Position numbers and translations under genes: made by a program
Notes under the pieces: model-generated
Seen by the model: only the letters and a program-made list of their open reading frames with translations
Database searches by the model: none
What the model was told of the DNA's origin: nothing
Shown here: piece by piece, positions 1 to 6,644 of the stretch
Numbering within the stretch: position 1 is the first letter of the stretch
How the letters are laid out: each line of letters starts with the position of its first letter
Assembly: GCA_026390045.1 (NCBI GenBank)
Contig: JAPLGR010000116.1
Location: 1-9,652 of the forward strand
DNA length: 9,652 bases
DNA from: Chloroflexota bacterium
Lineage (GTDB): Bacteria; Chloroflexota; Anaerolineae; Anaerolineales; E44-bin32
Direction of reading: 5' to 3'

Positions 1-12
1 CTGTTTGCGCCC

Positions 13-38
13 GCCCCGGCAAGCCGCGGCTTGTGGGC
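13..38. terminator. possible hairpin of an upstream gene
   Basis: A perfect 14-base palindrome, CAAGCCGCGGCTTG (20-33), is flanked by GCCC (13-16) and GGGC (35-38), which can extend the stem across a small internal loop. No T-tract follows, so it is not a textbook intrinsic terminator. It lies about 130 bases before the first gene and may end a gene outside the window or be an operator. The palindrome is seen directly; its role is a guess. Confidence 0.3.
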
Positions 39-170
39 AAGCAGCTGAAGTGAGCCTAGGTTCCATCTCGCGTGCCGGTTCGGGGCAGGGTAGTTGTTCT
101 GAGCGCGCGAGCGGATGCGGGGTGACCGGCAACTTGGAACGATGACGGCATCAGCAGTAGGGAGGCAGCG

Positions 171-431
171 ATGACCGACATGCTGGGGCCGGGGACGCTG
201 CGGGCACTGGCATCAGACCCGCACACGTCTGCCACACGCGCGCAGATTGACGCGCTCGTTGCGCACGCCGACGCGTGGGAGGCCGAACGCGTCGACCGAG
301 CCGCCCTTGCAGAGCAGTTGGCCCTGGCACAGAAGAGGGTCGAGGTGCTTGAACAGGACAAGAGATGGTGGCAGGAGAATGCCATCAAGAGGCGCAAGCG
401 GGCCGAGGCGCGACGATCAGGGCGTTCGTAG
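171..431 (+). CDS. small hypothetical coiled-coil protein, 86 aa
   Basis: I do not recognise a family. The start is well supported: GGGAGG lies seven to eight bases before the ATG. The protein begins with a short uncharged stretch (residues 1-15). From about residue 24 to 80 it is almost entirely helix-forming and rich in Ala, Glu, Arg, Leu and Gln, with heptad-like Leu/Val spacing around residues 45-62, so a coiled coil is likely. The last 15 residues are strongly basic (a KRRKR run followed by more Arg), which could bind nucleic acid or acidic surfaces. There is no signal peptide, membrane segment or cysteine. It ends in TAG and is separated from the Nudix remnant by about 160 bases without a visible promoter, so it looks like a gene of its own. 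Small, low-complexity, GC-rich ORFs can be spurious, hence moderate confidence. Confidence 0.5.
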   Translation: MTDMLGPGTLRALASDPHTSATRAQIDALVAHADAWEAERVDRAALAEQLALAQKRVEVLEQDKRWWQENAIKRRKRAEARRSGRS

Positions 432-594
432 CGTCAGCGCATGGGGGCCCGACGATAAGTGATGAGATCCGGGCTCGCATGAGTCCGTCCCGGCTGTTTG
501 AGTTCCACCTCGAAGCGTGAAGACAGCTCAAGGAGACCCCCGGCCAGACCACTTATCTCGATGCCGTCCGGCCGCAGCTATGGTGAGTCCCAAG

Positions 595-1055
595 ATGGAT
601 CCTGTGCGCAACTCGGGAAAGGCCATCGTCATACGCGACGAGTCCATCCTCGTGATCGCGTATCGCGACGAGGAAGGCGAGTGGTTCTCGCTTCCCGGCG
701 GAGGGCAGGAGCCTGGCGAGACGCTCACGGACGCCCTGCAGCGAGAATGTCTAGAGGAGCTGGGCGTTGGCGTGGAGGCTGGGCCGTTGCGCTACATCCG
801 GGAGTACATCGGCGCCCATCACGAGTTCAGCCGAGAGACGAAAACCTCCACCAGATCGACTTCATGTTCGAGTGCGCTCTGTCGGGAGCTCTCCCCGATG
901 CGCCGCCATCCAATCCCGATCTTACCCAGACGGGGATACGATGGCTGCCCCTGAGTTCACTTGCCACGGCGAGGTTGTATCCGAAGGAACTCCGCCGACT
1001 GCTCACTGGCGGAATTGATCCGACAGCCCCGGTCTACCTGGGCGATGTCAACTGA
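595..1055 (+). pseudogene. Nudix hydrolase (MutT-like), broken by a -1 frameshift
   Basis: Nudix enzymes hydrolyse nucleoside diphosphates linked to another moiety, using a divalent metal. Residues 36-58 form a complete Nudix box (Gx5Ex7REUxEExGU): G36, E42, R50-E51, E54-E55, G57. The preceding strand (NSGKAIVIRDESILVI) is the usual family opening. The reading frame ends in non-family sequence after about residue 80 (IGAHHEFSR). The expected continuation (RDENLHQIDFMFEC and on to the TGA at 1053-1055) is in the frame one base earlier, starting at 834. Adding one base near 831-837 restores a 153-aa protein, the normal size for the family. I prefer ATG 595 because GGTGAG lies eight bases upstream and the protein then starts MDPVRNS; ATG 580 is the alternative. 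The substrate cannot be inferred. A true mutation and a sequencing or assembly error are both possible. Confidence 0.85.
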
Positions 1056-1273
1056 CGACCGATAGATGGGTTCGCCCGGATGCCTGGCGGCTCGTCGGGA
1101 TGCAAGCCACGCGACCAGCCGCGATCCAGCGATCGCCCGGTCCATCGGCCGGACGGTGAATGGAACTTGCACGGCCGGGGAGTCCGCCGCACAATCCGGC
1201 CCCGCCGCGGAGGAAGTGCCTCGCGCTTGAAGGTGGGGGCCGCCTATGCAACCGTGACCAGTGAGAGGACCGA

Positions 1274-1756
1274 ATGAAGAAGGTACTTGTCATCTATGAC
1301 TCCATGCATGGCAACACAGAGAAGGTCGCCCATGCCATCGCTGGTGCGCTTGCCCCCGAAGTGGCCGTGGAAGTCAGGCGCGTCGGTGAAGTCGCGCCGG
1401 AGGCGCTAGGTGCTGTGGACCTTCTCATCATCGGCTCGCCGACGTAGGGCTTTCGCCCGACAAAGCCGATGATCGATCTCTTGAAACGCGTCAGCACGGG
1501 AGGTCTCAAGGGCGTCAAGGCGGCCGCCTTCGATACCAGGTTCGAAGCCGGGAAACTGGACTCAGGCGCGCTGAGGCTCCTGATCAAGACAGGCGGTTAT
1601 GCTGCGCCCCGGATCGGAGCGGCTCTGAAGAAGACGGGCGGCATCCTCGTCCTCCCGCCCGAGGGGTTCTTCGTCGAGGACACGGAAGGACCGCTCAAGG
1701 GTGGAGAGCTCGATCGAGCCGCCGCGTGGGCGAAGAGCGTGCTGCAAGCCGGCTAG
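1274..1756 (+). pseudogene. flavodoxin-like protein with in-frame TAG at codon 58
   Basis: Flavodoxins are small FMN-binding electron carriers. The reading frame starts at ATG 1274, with GAGAGGA five bases upstream, and opens with the flavodoxin first strand and FMN phosphate loop (VLVIYDSMHGNTEKVA, residues 4-19). A hydrophobic strand (DLLIIGSPT) leads to the second FMN loop. There codon 58 (1445-1447) is TAG, directly followed in the same frame by GFRPTKPM and the rest of a flavodoxin domain to the TAG at 1754-1756. Many relatives carry Gln here (SPTQGxRPT), so a single C-to-T change of CAG explains the stop. Ignoring it, the protein would be 160 codons long including the TAG, a normal short-chain flavodoxin length. 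Re-initiation at ATG 1469 lacks a ribosome site and would give only half a fold. A nonsense mutation or a base-call error is most likely; UAG recoding is disfavoured because five other genes here end in TAG. Confidence 0.88.
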
Positions 1757-1847
1757 GCGGAATGCCGGGACGTACTGGCCTTGGTCCACCCCGATCCGGG
1801 CCGACCAGCCGTGTGGGCCGGTTGCATCGAGGCCCGACACCTTCAAT

Positions 1848-1853
1848 CGGAGG
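1848..1853 (+). promoter_or_regulatory. ribosome binding site deciding a GTG start
   Basis: CGGAGG, five bases before GTG 1859, is the best Shine-Dalgarno match in this stretch. It selects the GTG over the in-frame ATG at 1781, which has no such site and would add 26 residues of unlikely, polar sequence. Confidence 0.6.
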
Positions 1854-1858
1854 CTGAC

Positions 1859-2431
1859 GTGGACTCCCACCCATTCGTGTGGATACACGAGCCATCTCGG
1901 AAGATCGCGTTCTGGGCACTTGCCGGCCTGGCCATTCTGAGCATGGCCGCCCTCCAACTCCTCGGAGGGCCGCTGAAGACTGAAGCGTCGCCGGCGGGCA
2001 TCGTGTCGTTTGAACTGGCCGGGACGATCGCGAACACCGAGAGAATCCTAGAGTCTTGGGATCCTGGCGCCCGCGTGTACGCTGGCCTCAATCTGGGCCT
2101 CGATTACCTGTTCATCGCTGGGTACGTTGGGGCAATCGGCCTGGGGTGCGTGCTTGTGGGGACCATGCTCGGGCGACGCGCGCGATTGGTGGGAGGAGCA
2201 GGCGGCTACCTGGCGTGGACAATCGTGTTCGCGGGCGTGCTGGATTGCGTGGAGAACTACGCCCTCGTGCAGCTCCTGCTTGGGTCGCGTCAGGCCTCGC
2301 TGGCAGCCGTGGCTCGTTGGTGCGCCGTGCCCAAGTTCCTGGTTGTCATGGTTGGCCTGCTGTATGTTCTCCTTGGCGTGCTCAGCTTCCTTGTAGTGGC
2401 CAGGGGCGCCCGGCCCAAGGAGGGTGGCTAA
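1859..2431 (+). CDS. four-helix integral membrane protein of unknown function
   Basis: The protein is 190 residues from the GTG start. Four hydrophobic segments are visible, at about residues 16-37, 82-104, 117-140 and 159-181, so it is an inner-membrane protein. Between helices 1 and 2 lies a roughly 45-residue soluble loop with GIVSFELAGT and a WDPGAR motif (67-72); helix 2 starts LGLDYLF. Helix 3 ends in a polar motif, LDCVENY (128-134), with Asp, Cys, Glu and Asn inside or at the membrane edge, which would be candidates for a functional site. The last ten residues are charged and soluble. I recall similar uncharacterised membrane proteins with this helix order but know no function, and the neighbours (broken flavodoxin upstream, lipoprotein downstream) do not suggest one. 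It is followed by a hairpin and a long gap, so its transcript probably ends there. Confidence 0.8.
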   Translation: MDSHPFVWIHEPSRKIAFWALAGLAILSMAALQLLGGPLKTEASPAGIVSFELAGTIANTERILESWDPGARVYAGLNLGLDYLFIAGYVGAIGLGCVLVGTMLGRRARLVGGAGGYLAWTIVFAGVLDCVENYALVQLLLGSRQASLAAVARWCAVPKFLVVMVGLLYVLLGVLSFLVVARGARPKEGG

Positions 2432-2443
2432 CCGCCACTTCAG

Positions 2444-2473
2444 CCCTGCCGTCGCTTTAGGATTCCGGCAGGG
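2444..2473 (+). terminator. hairpin after the membrane-protein gene
   Basis: CCCTGCCG (2444-2451) and CGGCAGGG (2466-2473) pair perfectly over eight bases around a 14-base loop, 12 bases past the stop codon. There is no T-run after the stem, so it may act as a Rho-type or structure-only terminator or protect the mRNA end. The position supports termination; the function is inferred. Confidence 0.45.
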
Positions 2474-2606
2474 TCGACGCATTCCATCGGCTGCAGTGAT
2501 CCGGCGTGCGCAGCGTGACAGACAGCCAGCGCGATTGCATGTTCGACGGGCCGGGGAGGCCTGCACGTGACATTGGGCGTGCGCCCGCAAAGTCTATCGC
2601 CGCCGC

Positions 2607-2635
2607 TTGTCATCCTGCCTGGTAGGGCATAGAGT
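2607..2635 (+). promoter_or_regulatory. candidate sigma70-type promoter for the lipoprotein gene
   Basis: TTGTCA (5 of 6 to TTGACA) is followed after exactly 17 bases by TAGAGT (4 of 6 to TATAAT), about 110 bases before the lipoprotein start. A very similar arrangement, TTGTCC-N17-TAGAGT, occurs upstream of the DUF2804 gene. The match is by eye only, and the leader would be fairly long. Confidence 0.35.
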
Positions 2636-2744
2636 CGTGTGAAGCCGATCGCATTCGGCAAGTAGAACCGCGCAGACAATCTAGGGTTGCACCCCGCCGG
2701 TAGTTTGCCTGGGCGCCAACCTGACTTCCATGAGGAGCTTGAGC

Positions 2745-3497
2745 ATGAGACACCTCCACGTCAAGATTCTGGTGATTGGGATCGTCATTGCCGTCCTGGC
2801 CGGGTGCGCTCCGTCCTCTTCGCCATGGCCGGGCGGACTTGAGCTGGAGGAGCATCCGCTGGCGGCGGCTCCAGAGCTGGAGCCCCTGAGCTTCCAGCCC
2901 CTTCAGGGCACTCAGGAAGAGATCCTTGCCCGTCATGCCGATGACCGGGCCGCGAGCATCCCCAGCGAGGTCGACACCGTTGATGGGAACCCGGCAATGT
3001 CGTCGCTCGGTGAGACTGGCGACCTGGTCGCGCGGGTGGTCCCTCCGCCCGAGGATCCCCTGAGGCAGATCGTGAAGCTCTACCGAGGCGACGAGGAGAT
3101 CTTCACTGCCGATGCCGGCCTTCCATCACCCGCGTTGCCTCTGCAAGCGTTGTGGACCTACGATGGGCACTGGGCGCTTGAGCTGCTGTATTCCGATGCA
3201 GATACGTGGGCCGGTCAGCTCTATGTCGATGGTGAGCTGGTCAATGCCCTGAAGGGCTACGATGAGGTATTCGGCTTGCAGCTGCTGGATGACAAGCCGT
3301 TCTACTTCTATGAACGCGATGGCAGTGTAGGGATCTCGTACGATGGAGAGGAAGCGGACCTCGGCTACGATGAGGTCATCCACTACCGCTGCTGCGCCGA
3401 ATCCACGCTGAATCCAGTCCAGGCTGTGAACATGGTCGCCTTCTTCGCCGCGCGCGACGGTACCTGGCACTATGTTGAGATAGGCCGGTTTGACTAG
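2745..3497 (+). CDS. putative lipoprotein with blade-like repeats, 250 aa
   Basis: The N-terminus is a lipoprotein signal peptide: MRHLHVK, a hydrophobic core (residues 8-19) and the lipobox LAGC with Cys21 as the lipidation site, so the protein should be anchored on the outer face of the membrane. I chose ATG 2745 because GAGGAG lies seven bases upstream; ATG 2730 would add five residues. After a Pro/Glu-rich linker (about 22-105) the rest looks like imperfect beta-strand repeats. Three similar stretches run at about 137-175, 176-211 and 212-250, the first two ending in GYDEV (171-175 and 207-211). Repeated YDG and RDG turns at 139-141, 191-193, 199-201 and 237-239 suggest propeller blades or a sandwich. 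Cys216 and Cys217 are adjacent. I know no function; a binding or sensing role at the cell surface is a guess. Confidence 0.8.
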   Translation: MRHLHVKILVIGIVIAVLAGCAPSSSPWPGGLELEEHPLAAAPELEPLSFQPLQGTQEEILARHADDRAASIPSEVDTVDGNPAMSSLGETGDLVARVVPPPEDPLRQIVKLYRGDEEIFTADAGLPSPALPLQALWTYDGHWALELLYSDADTWAGQLYVDGELVNALKGYDEVFGLQLLDDKPFYFYERDGSVGISYDGEEADLGYDEVIHYRCCAESTLNPVQAVNMVAFFAARDGTWHYVEIGRFD

Positions 3498-3673
3498 CAG
3501 GTTCCTAACCGCGCGTGAGAGCCCTGCTGTACTCGCGGCGGCCCCTGTCTGATTGTACGAGGGCGCATTCCTGCTCTTTGCCCAGCAATGAGCGCTGGCG
3601 GAAGGAGAGATCCTGACCGCGGCACTCACGTGGCCCACCTGGGACGCAGCCGACCCCGAAGGAGGGAAGAGAG

Positions 3674-4576
3674 ATGGTCAGTTGGCAGGCCCGATCCCTG
3701 GAAGCCTACCTGGTCATCAAGAGGCGGCTGTCAGATCAGTCGGGTGAACTCGTTGTGGCGAAGGAGCGGGCGGATGTTGAGTCCATGGCGAAGATGTTCA
3801 AGCCCCTCGGGGCCATACGCTGCGAGCCCGTCGCGGCCAACGGCGTGCCCGCGGAGTGGATCCTCCCGGTTGGTGCGCAGCCGGCGCGGGCCGTCCTCTT
3901 CCTCCACGGTGGATCATTCAATTCCGGCTCCATCGTCAGCCACCGGACTCTTGCCGGGAATGTGGCTCTCGCCGCGGACGCGCGTTCGCTGCTGATCGAC
4001 TACCGGCTGGCACCTGAGCATCCCTTCCCCGCAGCCATCGAGGATGCACAGACCGCCTACGAGTGGCTGCTCTCGCAGGGCGTCGCGCCCCGCCAGCTCG
4101 TGGTGACCGGGGACTCGGCCGGAGGCACGCTCGCCCTGGCGCTGCTCCTGCAGCTTCGAGATCACCGGCAGCCAATGCCCGCCGCCGTGGTCTGCCTGTC
4201 GCCCGCGCCAGACCTGACCTTCTCCAGCGAATCGTGGACCTTCAATGCCCGGAAGGACCTGATGCTCGACGCGCGCAAGGAACGGAAGTCTGTCGAGATC
4301 TACTTGAAGGGCGCCGATCCGCGCGGTCCTCTCGCCTCGCCTTCCTTTGCCGACCTGAGCGGTTTGCCGCCGCTGTTGATCCAGGTGGGATCGCACGAGC
4401 TTCTCCTGTCGGACGCTGAGCGGCTTGCCGAGAGGGCGAAGATGGCCGGCGTCGAGGTGACGCTGGAAGTGTGGCCAGGCATGCAGCACGAGTGGCAGTT
4501 TGCCGCGACTTTCCTGCCGGAAGGCCGCCGGGCGATCGCGCGAGTCGGAAACTTCGTCAAGTCCAAGGTCCCATGA
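3674..4576 (+). CDS. alpha/beta hydrolase, acetyl-esterase/HSL family
   Basis: This should be a serine carboxylesterase of the hormone-sensitive-lipase group, acting on short-chain esters in the cytoplasm. The family marks are all present: the oxyanion-hole motif HGGSF (78-82), YRLAPEHPFPA (110-120), the nucleophile elbow GDSAGG (146-151, Ser148), Asp247 in the segment SHELLLSDAERL, and His272 in GMQHEW. At 300 aa it has normal length and looks complete. GGAGGG seven bases before the ATG supports this start. There is no signal peptide or membrane segment. The third position of the HGG motif region is Ser where many members have Gly (HGGG), a common variant. The neighbours are unrelated enzymes, and a hairpin (4594-4608) separates it from the acetyltransferase downstream. 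The natural substrate is not predictable. Confidence 0.93.
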   Translation: MVSWQARSLEAYLVIKRRLSDQSGELVVAKERADVESMAKMFKPLGAIRCEPVAANGVPAEWILPVGAQPARAVLFLHGGSFNSGSIVSHRTLAGNVALAADARSLLIDYRLAPEHPFPAAIEDAQTAYEWLLSQGVAPRQLVVTGDSAGGTLALALLLQLRDHRQPMPAAVVCLSPAPDLTFSSESWTFNARKDLMLDARKERKSVEIYLKGADPRGPLASPSFADLSGLPPLLIQVGSHELLLSDAERLAERAKMAGVEVTLEVWPGMQHEWQFAATFLPEGRRAIARVGNFVKSKVP

Positions 4577-4593
4577 CCCAGTGAAGGGGTATT

Positions 4594-4608
4594 CCGACCT
4601 GCGGTCGG
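4594..4608. other. short perfect inverted repeat between two genes
   Basis: CCGACC-TGC-GGTCGG is a six-base-pair dyad with a three-base loop, 18 bases past the esterase stop and 55 bases before the next start. It could be a small terminator-like hairpin or an operator. No T-run follows. Confidence 0.3.
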
Positions 4609-4662
4609 TCCAGTATTGGGCTGCTTCAGGCGAGGGGCGGTTCCGCTCGGGAGAAGAGTGAG

Positions 4663-5700
4663 ATGGAATCGGCGAGCTTCATGCTGCGACCCTTCAGGCC
4701 TGAGGATGGCGGTGCCTATGCAGCACTTCTCGCCGCGAGTCCCGACACGGGCAGCATCGGCACCGTAGAGACGTTTGAGATCGACCCATACCAGGTCTTG
4801 GTGGGGGTCCATGACGAAGCCCGTGGCCTTGTGGCCGAGACGCCAGGCTACGAAGGCCTGGTCGGCGGCGCGTGTGTACGGTTTGGCAGGTGCCAGTGGG
4901 AAGGCGAGCTCAGGCCATCGGCGCTGCTCAACACCGTGGCTGTGCATCCCGGGTTCCGCCGCAAGGGTCTCGCCAGCCAACTTGAAGACTTCGCGGCACG
5001 GCAGTTCACCACGGATGGTGTCTTCTTCGCAGTCATTCAGCGCAACAACATCGGTTCCGAACGTGCGGCGGGCAAGTGGGCTGGCCAGATCTTGAGGGGC
5101 AGGCTGACCTTCATCTCCAAGCCGACGCGTTCCACGCGCCCTTCAGGTCCTTATGTCGTCCGCCCTATCCTGTCAGAGGAACTTGCGGTGGTGGCCGATC
5201 GGATGAACGAGTACTATCGAGACTACAATCTGTATCCGCCAGAGAGCCCCGACAGCCTGGCTGCGTGGCTCGGCAAGACGCCATTCGACGCTCGTTTCCG
5301 TCACTATCGTGTCGTCACCGACAGAAGAGGTTCACTGCGCGGCGGGATGGCGGTGACTGAGACCTATCGGCTGCGAACCACGCAGATCACGCGCATGCCG
5401 GCCATCCTGCGGGTTCTCAACCGGGTCTTCCGCGTGGTCCCCATCAGCGGGCAATTGCGGGAGGTGACGGTCAGCCGGGCCTGGTCTGGTCCCGGCCAAC
5501 ACATGGCCATGCGCCACCTTCTTGAGACGGTCTGCTGGGAGTGGCGGGAGACCGCCACGACCATCATGGTCTATGCCGATGTTCGCGGCCCGATGATGCG
5601 CGTCTGCAATGTCCGGCCCTGGACGGGAGCCGTGATTGCAGGCTTCGCCGTGCGTGCCCCGGTTGCATGTTCGGAGGAGAGGCTCTTCTACTACGCCTGA
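4663..5700 (+). CDS. two-domain GNAT-family N-acetyltransferase
   Basis: GNAT enzymes transfer an acetyl group from acetyl-CoA to an amine. The N-terminal domain (about 5-150) carries the acetyl-CoA loop in the strand-turn-helix NTVAVHPGFRRKGLASQL (90-107), with R99-R100-K101-G102 as the Q/RxxGxG/A site. The C-terminal half (about 164-345) starts again with a VRP opening and has a weaker GNAT-like outline: a long helix with a GPGQHMAMRHLL turn (276-287) and the strand IMVYADVRGP (301-310). At 345 aa it fits two-domain family members, in which the second domain is usually a degenerate GNAT fold. GGAGA eight bases before the ATG supports this start. The methyltransferase gene follows after 45 bases, so the two may share a transcript. 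The substrate is unknown; a small-molecule amine is possible. Confidence 0.88.
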   Translation: MESASFMLRPFRPEDGGAYAALLAASPDTGSIGTVETFEIDPYQVLVGVHDEARGLVAETPGYEGLVGGACVRFGRCQWEGELRPSALLNTVAVHPGFRRKGLASQLEDFAARQFTTDGVFFAVIQRNNIGSERAAGKWAGQILRGRLTFISKPTRSTRPSGPYVVRPILSEELAVVADRMNEYYRDYNLYPPESPDSLAAWLGKTPFDARFRHYRVVTDRRGSLRGGMAVTETYRLRTTQITRMPAILRVLNRVFRVVPISGQLREVTVSRAWSGPGQHMAMRHLLETVCWEWRETATTIMVYADVRGPMMRVCNVRPWTGAVIAGFAVRAPVACSEERLFYYA

Positions 5701-5745
5701 TCGAAGCGTGGGCAAGGGCGTCGCTACTGCGTGATCGGAGACTCG

Positions 5746-6429
5746 ATGCCAAGGAACCTGATCGTGCGCTTTGCCGTCGACCAGGGGGTCCGTCTGGTCG
5801 GCCTGGGGGTGATGCTCTTCTGGTCGGCCGGCACGCTCGGCTGGTGGCCGGGCTGGGCCTTCGTCGCGGTCAGCGCCGCGTGGGTCGTGGCGACGGCGGT
5901 TGTGATCGTCCGCAACAACCCGAACCTGCTGGCAGAACGAATCTCTCCACCCAAGGGCGCCAAACGGTGGGATGTGATCCTGATGAGCGCCCACGGAATC
6001 TTGCAAATGGCGGTCTACGTTGTTGGGGGACTCGATCGCCGATTTGGCTGGACAGCTGGCCTGCCCCTCGCCGCCCAGCTTGCCGCGCTGGCAGCATGCA
6101 TTCTGGGCTATGCCGTGACCGTGTGGGCAACAGCCTGCAATCCGTTCTTCTCACTGATTGTTCGTATCCAGACGGATCGAGGCCATACCGTCGCCACTGC
6201 GGGACCCTATCGCCTTGTCCGTCATCCGGCCTACGCCGGAGCCATCCTGTTGGGCGCTTCCCTTGGCGTCCTGTTGGGATCGTGGTGGGCATTCCTGATT
6301 GGAATTGTCGACTCGCTTCTGTTTGTCCTGAGGACGTTCCTGGAGGATCGCGATTTGAAGAGGGAGCTGCCTGGCTACTCCGATTACGCCCGCCAAGTCC
6401 GCTACCGGCTCCTACCGGGCATCTGGTAG
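5746..6429 (+). CDS. isoprenylcysteine carboxyl methyltransferase (ICMT)-family membrane protein
   Basis: The protein (227 aa from ATG 5746) is an integral membrane methyltransferase of the ICMT/phospholipid-methyltransferase type, which uses S-adenosylmethionine bound at the C-terminal half. Hydrophobic segments lie at about 17-30, 37-55, 82-94, 108-128 and 167-198. The family core is GPYRLVRHPAYAG (153-165), whose RHPxY is the cofactor-site signature, followed by FLEDRDL (198-204) with Glu200 and then YSDYARQVRYRLLPGIW at the extreme C-terminus, which is typical. GGAG five bases before ATG 5746 favours that start; an in-frame GTG at 5731 would add five residues. The bacterial substrate is not known, since isoprenylated cysteine proteins are not expected here. 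Only 45 bases separate it from the GNAT gene, and a strong hairpin follows four bases after its stop. Confidence 0.9.
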   Translation: MPRNLIVRFAVDQGVRLVGLGVMLFWSAGTLGWWPGWAFVAVSAAWVVATAVVIVRNNPNLLAERISPPKGAKRWDVILMSAHGILQMAVYVVGGLDRRFGWTAGLPLAAQLAALAACILGYAVTVWATACNPFFSLIVRIQTDRGHTVATAGPYRLVRHPAYAGAILLGASLGVLLGSWWAFLIGIVDSLLFVLRTFLEDRDLKRELPGYSDYARQVRYRLLPGIW

Positions 6430-6433
6430 GCTC

Positions 6434-6463
6434 GCCCCCCGGATGATCCGGAATGGTGGGGGC
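6434..6463 (+). terminator. terminator-like hairpin after the methyltransferase gene
   Basis: GCCCCC (6434-6439) pairs with GGGGGC (6458-6463). Inside lies a second, competing dyad CCGGAT-G-ATCCGG (6439-6451). It begins four bases after the TAG stop. There is no clear T-run, only CCCTTG, so termination is inferred from position and stem strength. Confidence 0.45.
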
Positions 6464-6542
6464 CCTTGCGGTCCGCGTGTTCTGCCTCTATATCACCCGA
6501 TCACCAGGCGATGCGAGACGGCTGCCGCTGCCCAAACGATTC

Positions 6543-6571
6543 TTGTCCTGCCCGTGATCGCGCACTAGAGT
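6543..6571 (+). promoter_or_regulatory. candidate promoter for the DUF2804 gene
   Basis: TTGTCC-N17-TAGAGT ends 73 bases before the DUF2804 start. The -10-like box, spacer length and first five bases of the -35-like box are identical to the candidate upstream of the lipoprotein gene (2607-2635). It was found by eye, and neither box is a full consensus match. Confidence 0.35.
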
Positions 6572-6644
6572 ATCGGGGTCCCTTCCATGCGCGGGGGGAA
6601 CCGCCAGTAGCCGAGGAACTTGCAGCAGGAGAGACGGAGGTCGG

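Larger units (their letters stand above)
2432..2744 (+). other. 313-nt intergenic region
   Basis: No gene is visible here. The stretch holds the hairpin at 2444-2473, a short GGGCG/CGCCC inverted repeat (2575-2586), the candidate promoter at 2607-2635, and a small dyad GCCGA-N6-TCGGC (2644-2648 and 2655-2659) just downstream of that promoter, where an operator could sit. The rest appears unstructured. Confidence 0.5.

Noticed and set aside
834..847. Programmed -1 frameshift in the Nudix gene at the AAAA run
   Set aside because: The family-like -1 frame already begins at RDEN (834), before the A-run, and no XXXYYYZ heptamer in the zero frame is present.
1166..1194. TTGCAC-N17-CACAAT as promoter of the flavodoxin gene
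   Set aside because: Only three of six -35 positions match the consensus; it cannot be distinguished from background.
1445..1447. UAG recoded to an amino acid throughout the organism
   Set aside because: The 86-aa ORF, lipoprotein, methyltransferase, DUF3597 and the flavodoxin itself all end in TAG at sensible family C-termini, so TAG acts as a normal stop here.
1781..1858. Upstream ATG start for the four-helix membrane protein
   Set aside because: There is no ribosome site, and the added 26 residues are polar and not protein-like, while GTG 1859 has GGAGG at ideal distance.
4300..4980. Minus-strand open frame of 226 codons
   Set aside because: It overlaps the esterase end and GNAT start in antisense, with low-complexity protein sequence and no family features.
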